From an uncultured Lachnospiraceae bacterium (GTDB taxonomy: Bacteria > Bacillota > Clostridia > Lachnospirales > Lachnospiraceae), in contig CAMKMR010000006.1 in the NCBI GenBank assembly GCA_946413945.1, forward strand, positions 1-19,338: 19,338 nucleotides of DNA, given 5' to 3'. The notes under the pieces were generated by a model. That model made no database searches. It worked only from the letters and a program-made list of their open reading frames with translations, and was not told the DNA's origin. Below, piece after piece: positions 13,077-19,338 of the stretch; the stretch's first letter is position 1, and the number at the start of each line of letters is the position of its first letter. Position numbers and translations under genes: made by a program.

Positions 13077-13946
13077 TCAAAAATCGTGACCTATAGATTC
13101 TTGATATACATCCCTCTTAGGCATGTTCCTGTCTGAAGCTACCTGTTTTACGGCTTCCTTCTTGGACATGCCTTTTTTAATATACATATCTATATGTTCA
13201 GTAATAGATATGTCATCCCATTTCTTTGTTTCTTCTTCCTTTATCTCGCTAAATGTTTTACCTTTTATAACAAGAATATATTCTCCTCTTGCTTCCTCTT
13301 CTTCGAACTTAGCTATAGCCCCTTTAAAATCAGTTCTATAGAAATTCTCATATTTCTTGGTAAGTTCCTTACAGATAGTAAGACTTCTATCCATTCCAAA
13401 TACCTTGCTAAGTTCCACAAGAGTTTTTTTCAGCCTATGAGGCGCTTCATAAATGATCATCGTCCTGGTTTCATTTTTAAGTTCATTAAGAACATCATTT
13501 CTTTCATTTTTATCCGTTGGAAGAAAAGCATCAAATGCAAATCTTCTGGTAGGCTGGCCGGATGCTATAAGTCCATTAACAGCAGCACAGGCTCCAGGAA
13601 CCGGCACCACCTTTATTCCACTCGCTATCGCCTTATCTGCAAGCACTTCTCCGGGATCAGAAATTCCCGGTGTTCCTGCATCAGTTATCACCGCTATACT
13701 TTCCCCTGCTAGCAATTTATCGATAAGCATATCGGCCTTATCATATTTGTTAAACTCATGATAAGAAGTCATTGGCTTTTTAATCTCAAAATGATTAAGA
13801 AGTTTGATAGAATTTCTAGTATCTTCCGCTGCAATAAGATCAACTTCATTTAAGATCCTTACCGCACGATAAGTCATATCCTCAAGATTCCCAATCGGAG
13901 TCGCAACAAGATAAAGGATTCCCCTTGCTTCATTATTCTTTTCCAT
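13077..13946 (-). CDS. rsmI: 16S rRNA 2'-O-ribose C1402 methyltransferase RsmI
   Basis: A 289-residue SAM-dependent methyltransferase of the tetrapyrrole-methylase fold that modifies the ribose of C1402 in the decoding centre of 16S rRNA. Family motifs are VATPIGNLEDMTYRAV (14-29), AEDTRN (40-45), ITDAGTPGISDPG (87-99) and VPVPGACA (114-121), followed by ASGQPTRRFAFDAFLP (128-143). The length is normal. It is the last gene of the ispE-to-rsmI operon. Its start lies inside the end of trmN6 (14-base overlap), with AAGGAG about 13 bases before the ATG, a rather long gap that might mean translational coupling. No terminator follows, because the stop codon touches that of the convergent HTH gene. 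In Bacillus the same order trmN6-like (yabB) then rsmI (yabC) is found. Confidence 0.95.
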   Translation of the reverse strand: MEKNNEARGILYLVATPIGNLEDMTYRAVRILNEVDLIAAEDTRNSIKLLNHFEIKKPMTSYHEFNKYDKADMLIDKLLAGESIAVITDAGTPGISDPGEVLADKAIASGIKVVPVPGACAAVNGLIASGQPTRRFAFDAFLPTDKNERNDVLNELKNETRTMIIYEAPHRLKKTLVELSKVFGMDRSLTICKELTKKYENFYRTDFKGAIAKFEEEEARGEYILVIKGKTFSEIKEEETKKWDDISITEHIDMYIKKGMSKKEAVKQVASDRNMPKRDVYQESIGHDF

Positions 13947-14682
13947 ATATTTTCAGCAGCTCCTTTGTATAATTTCTTTCCTTGTCATAAACATTTAATG
14001 CTGGATAGACCTTTAAATGAGCCTTCCCATAATGACTTGCTTCTATAAGTACCATTGATGGTTCCGCTTCATAATCTGACTGGATCATCCTGAGCCTCTT
14101 TGGTTCTAGTCGGTACTTTGCCATAAGACTCATTATCTCTGCTAATCTGAATGGCTTATGGACCATGGCAAAATTCCCCATAGGCTTTAATAAATAAGCC
14201 GCTGCCTCAATGACATCTTCTAAAGATAAAAGGATCTCATGTCGGGCAATATTTACTGGTTCATCTGGGTTCTTTAATCCCTTGCCATCCACAATATAAG
14301 GAGGATTGCAGGTAACTGTATCCACACTTTCTCTTTTAAAAAGGTTTCTTACATTTTTAACATCACCATTTATAATATCAATTCTTTTCTCAGACTCATT
14401 TAAAACAACTGATCTTTTTGCCATATCAGCCATGTGACTTTGGATTTCAAGTCCTGTAACATGCTCTCCCTTATTTTTTGCGGTAAGCAATAATGGTATT
14501 ATGCCATTTCCTGTACAAAGATCCACAACTTTGGCTCTATTCTTTACAGTGACAAAATCCGATAAAAGTACCGCATCCATGCCAAAGCAGAAAAATGAAG
14601 GGTCCTGAATAATACAGAACCCATTACATTCCAGATCATCTATTCTTTCATTTTCTAAACAAAGTGATCGATCTTTAATCAT
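13933..14682 (-). CDS. TrmN6-like adenine-N6 methyltransferase (YabB family)
   Basis: A 249-residue class I SAM-dependent methyltransferase. The SAM-binding motif I is VDLCTGNGIIPLLL (53-66), the acidic motif II is GLEI (77-80), and the N6-adenine or amino-methyltransferase motif NPPY lies at 126-129. The opening DPSFFCFGMDAVLLSDF (27-43) is characteristic of the YfiC/TrmN6 group. E. coli TrmN6 methylates A37 of tRNA1-Val. The Gram-positive YabB group is assumed to act on a tRNA or rRNA adenine, but the exact target here is inferred. It overlaps the end of ricT by 8 bases (ATGATTAA) and the start of rsmI by 14, so translation is probably coupled. Confidence 0.88.
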   Translation of the reverse strand: MIKDRSLCLENERIDDLECNGFCIIQDPSFFCFGMDAVLLSDFVTVKNRAKVVDLCTGNGIIPLLLTAKNKGEHVTGLEIQSHMADMAKRSVVLNESEKRIDIINGDVKNVRNLFKRESVDTVTCNPPYIVDGKGLKNPDEPVNIARHEILLSLEDVIEAAAYLLKPMGNFAMVHKPFRLAEIMSLMAKYRLEPKRLRMIQSDYEAEPSMVLIEASHYGKAHLKVYPALNVYDKERNYTKELLKIYGKE

Positions 14683-15598
14683 TGAATTTTGATTTTCCTT
14701 CTATTCTCTCTAAAGCTTCAAGTTCTTTAAGCTCATCCTGGTTCTTGTCATTTTCTTTTTTGTCATATCTCTTTCTTCTCTTACCAGGCTTCATCTTAAG
14801 TTCATCAACACTTCTTTCTGTGATATCCTTGTTTCCATCTTCATCAGTGATAAGTATCTTAACCTTCTGTCTAAGAACACTTACTGAAGCAATCTCTCCA
14901 GTAATTCCGTCGATAGTAGTAACTGTATCACCTACATTTGGAAGCTTAGAATTAAGATATTCATAAGTCTCTTCTTCATATTTAAGGCAGCACATAAGTC
15001 TTCCACAAACACCAGATATCTTGGTTGGATTAAGAGAAAGACTCTGTTCCTTTGCCATTTTTATAGAAACAGGGATAAATTCATTTAAATAGCTATGACA
15101 GCAGAGTTCTCTGCCACACATACCTATTCCACCTTGAATCTTAGCCTCATCTCTTACACCTATCTGTCTTAATTCAATTCTTGTCCTGAAAACTGATGCC
15201 AGATCCTTAACTAATTCTCTAAAATCAACTCGGCCATCTGCTGTGAAATAGAAAAGAACCTTATTATTATCAAATGTATATTCTGCGGCGATAAGCTTCA
15301 TCTTAAGGCCATGATTCTTAATCTTTTCATTACAGATTTTAAATGCCTCTACTGATTTATTCTTATTTTCTTCATACTTCTCATTATCTTCTTCAGTGGC
15401 AATCCTGATGATAGGCTTAAGAGTATCGGTGATCAGATCATCTTCCACTTCTATTTTACCAAGTACTATCTTACCATATTCAACACCACGTGCTGTCTCA
15501 ACTATAACATTAGTTCCAAGTTTCACCTCATAATCGAGAGGATCAAAAAAATAAATCTTCCCGTTAGGTCTGAAACGGACACCAATAACTTTCTTCAT
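14675..15598 (-). CDS. ricT: PSP1-domain iron-sulfur protein RicT (YaaT family)
   Basis: A 307-residue cytosolic protein of the PSP1/YaaT family. In Bacillus RicT works with RicA and RicF in a complex needed for RNase Y-dependent mRNA maturation, and in biofilm, competence and sporulation control. The conserved Cys sets are CGRELCC (Cys161, 166, 167) and CGRLMCCLKYE (Cys198, 203, 204), which in the family hold iron-sulfur clusters. The PSP1 domain covers roughly residues 55-145. The C-terminal tail (about 275-307) is Lys/Glu-rich and probably disordered. GGAG lies in the end of holB, and the gene begins 2 bases after the holB stop. RicA and RicF genes are not in this window. The holB-ricT order matches the Bacillus chromosome. 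Confidence 0.92.
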   Translation of the reverse strand: MKKVIGVRFRPNGKIYFFDPLDYEVKLGTNVIVETARGVEYGKIVLGKIEVEDDLITDTLKPIIRIATEEDNEKYEENKNKSVEAFKICNEKIKNHGLKMKLIAAEYTFDNNKVLFYFTADGRVDFRELVKDLASVFRTRIELRQIGVRDEAKIQGGIGMCGRELCCHSYLNEFIPVSIKMAKEQSLSLNPTKISGVCGRLMCCLKYEEETYEYLNSKLPNVGDTVTTIDGITGEIASVSVLRQKVKILITDEDGNKDITERSVDELKMKPGKRRKRYDKKENDKNQDELKELEALERIEGKSKFND

Positions 15599-15600
15599 TA

Positions 15601-16587
15601 CTAAATCTCCTTAAGTGTCATTATAAGAAGCCTCATAATATCTTCTAAATGGGCATTGGCATTAAGCCTGTCCTTTGCCCTGTCGATAGCCTTTGATTTT
15701 GCTTCAAGCTCATTAAATGACAGATATTTTGCCTGTTCCTTAATTGTAGAATATTGTTCTTTAAAAATGATCCTGTCAGGATTTCCAGTAACCTTCAGCA
15801 TAAGGACATCCCTATACCACATCATCATAAGATCCAAATATTCAGCTATATTCATCTTATAGGCAGAACATCTTTCTATAGCAAGGGCAATGGAATCCAT
15901 GTCCATTTTATAAATCTGATTCTCAAGATCAATAACAGACTTTACAAGTTTATCATAATCTTCATTTGTTGCAAGAAGAACAGCTTTTCCAAGATTTCCC
16001 TGAGCATATTCAACTGAAAATCTAGCCTTATCCTCATCAACACCGTAATTCTTAATTAAATATTCTTCTATATCCCTTTCCTTAACAGGCTTTGTAGAAA
16101 GAGATATACATCTAGACCTGATAGTAGGAAGAAGCTTATCCAAAACTGTTGTTACAAGAATTATAACAGCATACTGCGGTGGCTCCTCTATTGTCTTAAG
16201 AAGCGCATTCTGTGCCTGAATATTCATCTTCTCTGCTTCATCTATGATATAAACCTTATATTTTGACTTATAAGGTTTAACAGTAACTGTATTTACAAGC
16301 TGTTCACGGATTTCATCAACAGAAACAACTTGAGGCTTTTCATGAGTTACATATATAAGATCCGGATGATTTTTTGTATCAGCCTGAAGGCATGACTGAC
16401 AAGTATTACAAGCATCAGTTCCACCTTCCTCACATAAAAGAGTTTTTGCAAAAGAAAATGCAAGTGACATTCTTCCACTTCCTTTTTCTCCACAGATGAT
16501 ATAAGCATGACTTATCCTATCCATCTCTATAGAACTCTTAAAATGTTTAATGATATCTTCATGCCCTATAATAGATTTAAAATCCAT
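15601..16587 (-). CDS. holB: DNA polymerase III delta' subunit
   Basis: A 328-residue clamp-loader subunit acting at the replication fork. I use the ATG at 16587, because GGAGGG lies 6 bases upstream and the protein then opens MDFKSIIGHEDIIKHFK, as the family does. An in-frame Met at 16620 would add 11 residues without a comparable SD. The AAA+ N-terminal domain (about 1-165) has ICGEKGSGRMSLAFSFAK (31-48), where the usual Walker A Lys is Arg. A zinc module has Cys52, 60, 63 and 66, the Walker B-like IDEAEK lies at 115-120, and the SRC motif at 158-160. Loss of the P-loop Lys fits the ATP-independent delta' role. It follows tmk by 36 bases and is followed at once by ricT. Confidence 0.93.
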   Translation of the reverse strand: MDFKSIIGHEDIIKHFKSSIEMDRISHAYIICGEKGSGRMSLAFSFAKTLLCEEGGTDACNTCQSCLQADTKNHPDLIYVTHEKPQVVSVDEIREQLVNTVTVKPYKSKYKVYIIDEAEKMNIQAQNALLKTIEEPPQYAVIILVTTVLDKLLPTIRSRCISLSTKPVKERDIEEYLIKNYGVDEDKARFSVEYAQGNLGKAVLLATNEDYDKLVKSVIDLENQIYKMDMDSIALAIERCSAYKMNIAEYLDLMMMWYRDVLMLKVTGNPDRIIFKEQYSTIKEQAKYLSFNELEAKSKAIDRAKDRLNANAHLEDIMRLLIMTLKEI

Positions 16588-16623
16588 AAGAATCCCTCCA
16601 TTCATGTAAGAGAATTCCATTAT

Positions 16624-17247
16624 CTACTCAATAATGCTTTTAACCTTATCCTTTATAATATCACATATTTCATCAATCGGTAAAGTTGCATCTATCTTCT
16701 GAATTCTCTTTGGATCACGACTACTAAGTTCTCTATAACCTTCAGCAACCTTTCTGTGAAAATCAAGACTTTCTCTTTCCATACGATCAAGTTCTGCCTG
16801 CTTCTTCTTTCGTCTGATTCCCTCTTCAGCAGGAAGGTCTAAAAGAAATGTAACATTAGGCATATACTTTCCAATTGCATGTGAATTCACGCTATATACA
16901 GTCTCTATACCTAATCCTCTGGCTATCCCCTGATAAACAACTGATGAATCAACAAATCTATCACTGATCACAGCCTTACCTGCTTCAAGACCAGGTCCTA
17001 TAAGCTCATTTACCAACTGAGCTCTAGCTGATGCATAAAGCATAAGTTCAGTCATCGGATCCATTTCAGTATAATCTTTATTTAAAATGATATCTCTTAT
17101 CTTTTCACTGATCCTGGTTCCACCAGGTTCTCTGGTTATTATCACATCATAACCATTTTCCTTTAAATACTCTGAAAGTCTCTCTATCTGTGTGGTTTTA
17201 CCTGAACCATCAGGACCTTCCATTGTAATAAAAATGCCTCTACTCAT
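16624..17247 (-). CDS. tmk: Thymidylate kinase
   Basis: A 207-residue kinase that phosphorylates dTMP to dTDP for DNA synthesis. The P-loop is GPDGSGKTTQ (11-20). ITREPGGTRISEKIR (37-51) binds the nucleotide base region. SDRFVDSSVVYQG (95-107) is the DR(Y/H/F) motif, and the flexible lid lies at about 145-157 (RRKKKQAELDRME). The lid is rich in basic residues, as in type II enzymes. The length is normal. The start overlaps the end of the gntR gene by 8 bases (ATGAGTAG), so translational coupling is likely. It keeps the tmk-holB-ricT order known in Bacillus, without the yaaQ and yaaR genes that lie between tmk and holB there. Confidence 0.96.
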   Translation of the reverse strand: MSRGIFITMEGPDGSGKTTQIERLSEYLKENGYDVIITREPGGTRISEKIRDIILNKDYTEMDPMTELMLYASARAQLVNELIGPGLEAGKAVISDRFVDSSVVYQGIARGLGIETVYSVNSHAIGKYMPNVTFLLDLPAEEGIRRKKKQAELDRMERESLDFHRKVAEGYRELSSRDPKRIQKIDATLPIDEICDIIKDKVKSIIE

Positions 17248-17923
17248 ATGCTTTTTCCACTTCCTTACTGATATTACTTATAATGATCTGCTCCTGATCA
17301 AAAATATGAGTTTTCATCATTGTCTGAGCTTTTTCAACACTTCCATCAAGAATAGCATATGTTATGCCCCTATGTTCTTTGATAAGTTTTTCATGATAAC
17401 TGAAATCCTTGATATATTCGAATCTGTATCTATAAACCTGTTCTCTTAAACTATGAGCAATACTTATGAGACGCTTATTTTTTGTTGCTTCGAAAATGAT
17501 ATCATGAAATTTCTCATCACACTCCACCATTTCCATTACGATTTTTTTTGCTGCTGCATCTTCAAAAGCCTGTCTGGCATTATCAAGTTTTGTTTTTTCA
17601 TCCTCATTGATTCGTTCGCAAGCCAGTCTTACTGAAAGATCCTCTATTGCCATTCTGACTTCTAAAGCGTCCTTTAAGTCCTGAATCGTAATCCTTGCAA
17701 CTTCAGCTCCCCTTCTTGGGATCATAACTACAAGACCCTCAAGTTCTAACATTCTTATAGCTTCTCTCACAGGAGTACGACTAACTTCAAGCTTTTTAGC
17801 AAGCTTTTCCTCCATTAATCTCTCTCCAGGTGCTAATTCACCCTTGATGATAGCTTTTCTAAGGGCCTTAAAAACAAGTTCTCTTAAAGGAAGATATTCA
17901 CTCTGGTCTATCTCAAGTTTCAT
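17240..17923 (-). CDS. GntR/FadR-family regulator with FCD domain
   Basis: A 227-residue transcription regulator. I start it at 17923, where AGGAGG lies 5 bases upstream inside the end of ispE; the reading frame upstream has no such site. The winged HTH spans about residues 10-76 (RLMEEKLAKKLEVSRTPVREA). The FCD ligand-binding domain follows (about 85-212). Asp136, His140, His184 and His206 occupy the places of the metal site of FCD regulators. Such proteins bind small acids or sugar acids; the ligand here is unknown. Its ATG overlaps the ispE stop (ATGA), and its end overlaps tmk by 8 bases. It is thus embedded in a replication and isoprenoid operon. An inverted repeat at the operon promoter (18857-18873) makes autoregulation likely. 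Confidence 0.9.
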   Translation of the reverse strand: MKLEIDQSEYLPLRELVFKALRKAIIKGELAPGERLMEEKLAKKLEVSRTPVREAIRMLELEGLVVMIPRRGAEVARITIQDLKDALEVRMAIEDLSVRLACERINEDEKTKLDNARQAFEDAAAKKIVMEMVECDEKFHDIIFEATKNKRLISIAHSLREQVYRYRFEYIKDFSYHEKLIKEHRGITYAILDGSVEKAQTMMKTHIFDQEQIIISNISKEVEKAYE

Positions 17924-18816
17924 ATATTTTCCTCCTGTCTTATAGGCTTTCCTACAACGAAGCAATCCGTATCAGTGATAATATCATGTATCAACTGCAT
18001 TGCTTTCTCTGCATCCTCTTTATTTTTATAAATGCCAAATACTGTTGGACCAGAACCTGTCATCATTGAAATAAGAGCATTATTTTCATTCATCAACTTC
18101 TCTATATCAGCAATTACTGGAACTTTATTTACTGTTACTTTTTCAAGTACATTTCCCATATTATTTGTAATCTCTTCTAAATCCGAATTCTCAATAGCCT
18201 TAATAAGCTTCTCTATATCAGGATGTTCTACACTTTTCTGATCATCATAAGCTTCATATGTTTCTTTAGTTGAAACTCCAGCTCTAGGCTTTACGATAAG
18301 ATAATAAATATCATCAGGCATAGGAGCTATTTTTGTAAGAATCTCACCTATCCCTTCAGCTCTTGCTGTATTTCCCATAAGACAGTAAGGAACATCTGCC
18401 CCAAGTTTTACACCGATATTTTGCATTTCATCTAAGGAAAGATTTAAATTAAATAATTCATTCACTGCTTTTATAGCCGCTGCACAATCCGTACTACCAC
18501 CAGCCATGCCCGCAGCAGCAGGAATTCTTTTGTCTAAAGTAACATGCACTGAATCTGATAGGTCAAATTCTTTTTGCATTCTTTTTATTGCTTTAGTTAT
18601 CAGATTTCTGTCGTCTAATGGAATGATTCCTTCTGGGTCAGGATTTACCAAAGAAATAATTACCTCTCCCTTAGCATCCTCAATTTTTTCAAATGATAAA
18701 ATATCAAAAAGATCAATATCCTGCATTATCATATCAACAATATGATAACCGTCATCTCTTAGCCCTGCTATATCAAGGGCAATATTAATTTTTGCAAATG
18801 CTTTAAATGTTACCAT
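17920..18816 (-). CDS. ispE: 4-diphosphocytidyl-2-C-methyl-D-erythritol kinase
   Basis: A 298-residue GHMP kinase that phosphorylates CDP-methylerythritol in the MEP route to isoprenoids. I start it at 18816: AGAGG lies 4-5 bases upstream and the protein opens VTFKAFAKINIALDI, as the family does. Met codons at 18825 and further out lack an SD, and the outermost lies at the promoter start. The GHMP ATP-binding motif is PAAAGMAGGSTDCAA (99-113). Other family marks are KINIALDI (9-16), DGYHIVDMIMQDIDLFD (22-38) and KLGADVPYCLMG (137-148). It is the first gene of a seven-gene minus-strand operon. Its stop codon shares bases with the start of gntR (ATGA). Confidence 0.96.
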   Translation of the reverse strand: MVTFKAFAKINIALDIAGLRDDGYHIVDMIMQDIDLFDILSFEKIEDAKGEVIISLVNPDPEGIIPLDDRNLITKAIKRMQKEFDLSDSVHVTLDKRIPAAAGMAGGSTDCAAAIKAVNELFNLNLSLDEMQNIGVKLGADVPYCLMGNTARAEGIGEILTKIAPMPDDIYYLIVKPRAGVSTKETYEAYDDQKSVEHPDIEKLIKAIENSDLEEITNNMGNVLEKVTVNKVPVIADIEKLMNENNALISMMTGSGPTVFGIYKNKEDAEKAMQLIHDIITDTDCFVVGKPIRQEENI

Positions 18817-18856
18817 GAAACCTCTCATAAAAAAAATTAATACAATTCCCATACGG

Positions 18857-18873
18857 TTGTATTCTGTATACAA
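18857..18873. promoter_or_regulatory. Inverted repeat operator at the ispE operon start site
   Basis: The 17-bp site TTGTATTCTGTATACAA has perfect 6-bp arms (TTGTAT/ATACAA) around a 5-base centre. It overlaps the predicted transcription start (about 18870) just downstream of the -10. GntR/FadR-family operators are short inverted repeats of similar size, and a GntR gene is second in this operon, so autorepression is a reasonable inference. Confidence 0.5.
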
Positions 18874-18876
18874 TAT

Positions 18877-18905
18877 ATTGTACTAATATTAATACATGCA
18901 TGCAA
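18877..18905 (-). promoter_or_regulatory. SigA promoter of the ispE-rsmI operon
   Basis: On the minus strand TTGCAT (18900-18905) and TACAAT (18877-18882) are spaced by 17 bases. It is the only good promoter found upstream of ispE and faces away from the tRNA promoter at 18990-19018. Confidence 0.65.
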
Positions 18906-18989
18906 GCTATAAAAAGTGAATAATCTATTAATTTTTTTTATTAAAAAAAAATGGCTAAAAAATATGGCTAAAAAAATCTGTAGGAATCC

Positions 18990-19018
18990 TTGACACATAG
19001 AATAGTATTTGTTATTAT
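18990..19018 (+). promoter_or_regulatory. Promoter of the tRNA genes
   Basis: A perfect -35 TTGACA (18990-18995) is followed after 17 bases by TATTAT (19013-19018). The start site would be near 19025, about 80 bases before tRNA-Ser. A 12-bp near-tandem repeat ATGGCTAAAAAAT (18951 and 18963) lies upstream. Confidence 0.8.
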
Positions 19019-19106
19019 ATTTAAGCGTGCTTATAGCATATAAAGATGTATATTACCATTGAACTTACATTAGTAGGATCTTGGTTAGGGTCATACATCA
19101 GCTTTT

Positions 19107-19194
19107 GGAGATGTACTCAAGAGGCTGAAGAGGCGCCCCTGCTAAGGGTGTAGGTCGAGCAATCGGCGCGAGGGTTCAAATCCCTCCATCTCCG
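19107..19194 (+). tRNA. tRNA-Ser (GCT)
   Basis: An 88-base serine tRNA decoding AGC and AGU. The 7-bp acceptor stem GGAGATG (19107-19113) pairs with CATCTCC (19187-19193), with G as discriminator base. The anticodon loop CTGCTAA sits on a CGCCC/GGGTG stem and gives anticodon GCT. A long variable arm follows, as expected for tRNA-Ser. The T-arm GAGGG-TTCAAAT-CCCTC is perfect. The 3' CCA is not encoded, so it must be added enzymatically. Confidence 0.96.
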
Positions 19195-19221
19195 TTTTAA
19201 TATAAAAACATCAAAATAAAG

Positions 19222-19250
19222 TTGACATAATAGAAATTTCCAATTATAAT
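19222..19250 (+). promoter_or_regulatory. Perfect consensus promoter of tRNA-Asn
   Basis: TTGACA (19222-19227), 17 bases, then TATAAT (19245-19250): both hexamers match the SigA consensus exactly. The start site would be near 19257, about 22 bases before the tRNA-Asn. No terminator separates it from tRNA-Ser, so read-through transcription is also possible. Confidence 0.85.
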
Positions 19251-19278
19251 TTATTTTGCTGTTTGAGATATTAAATAT

Positions 19279-19338
19279 TCCTTGATAGCTCAATGGTAGA
19301 GCACTCGGCTGTTAACCGAGTTGTTGTAGGTTCGAGCC
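19279..19338 (+). tRNA. tRNA-Asn (GTT), cut by the window edge
   Basis: The first 60 bases of an asparagine tRNA. The acceptor strand TCCTTGA is followed by TA and a D-arm with GCTC/GAGC. The anticodon stem CTCGG/CCGAG frames the loop CTGTTAA, giving anticodon GTT. The T-arm begins GTAGGTTCGAGCC and runs off the edge, so the 3' acceptor strand cannot be checked. Confidence 0.93.

Noticed and set aside
19043..19150. 35-codon ORF starting before and running into tRNA-Ser
   Set aside because: There is no SD and it overlaps a well-formed tRNA; an open frame of this length is expected by chance.

Overview
The window looks like chromosomal DNA from a low-GC anaerobic Firmicute, most likely a member of the Lachnospiraceae (Butyrivibrio/Roseburia/Eubacterium rectale-like). 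The grounds are the AT-rich base composition, strong AGGAGG ribosome-binding sites, near-consensus vegetative promoters, a pyruvate formate-lyase system, a tiny 2[4Fe-4S] ferredoxin, a MecA adaptor with a long acidic linker, and a Bacillus-type tmk-holB-ricT-trmN6-rsmI cluster. The genus is an inference, because nothing here fixes it. No phage, transposase, CRISPR array or defence system is visible; this is essentially housekeeping DNA.

Left edge (1-509): a gene-free, very AT-rich stretch with six DnaA-box-like 9-mers (TTATCAACA/TTATTAACA), followed leftwards by a strong minus-strand promoter and an SD-like sequence. A gene therefore starts just outside the window to the left. The layout is that of a dnaA upstream region and candidate oriC. 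Next come a secreted SH3b-NlpC/P60 peptidoglycan hydrolase (-) with a strong promoter and WalR-like direct repeats, then sua5 (tRNA t6A synthesis, +) and rpiB (+). A run of degenerate 25-bp tandem repeats separates sua5 from rpiB.

Central part (3.9-10.4 kb): carbon metabolism. Reading leftwards, pflB, pflA and an unrecognised membrane protein form one transcription unit with a hairpin terminator between pflB and pflA. Transketolase is divergent from pflB. PflA activates PflB, which splits pyruvate to acetyl-CoA and formate; RpiB and transketolase belong to the non-oxidative pentose phosphate pathway.

Region 10.5-13.1 kb: mecA (-), a roughly 500-base gene-free interval with hairpins, a 56-residue ferredoxin (-), a perfect-length 26-bp tandem duplication, and a small HTH regulator (+) whose stop codon abuts that of rsmI.

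Region 13.1-18.8 kb: a tightly packed seven-gene minus-strand operon ispE-gntR-tmk-holB-ricT-trmN6-rsmI, with most junctions overlapping. It is driven by a promoter whose start site carries an inverted repeat suited to autoregulation by the operon's own GntR/FCD protein. The right edge carries a tRNA-Ser(GCT) and the first 60 bases of a tRNA-Asn(GTT), each with its own near-consensus promoter.

The most interesting leads are the candidate oriC, a probable AUU start codon for mecA, the WalR-like site on the NlpC/P60 gene, the GntR operator, and the unexplained repeats and structured intergenic DNA. I do not see a convincing novel multi-gene system.
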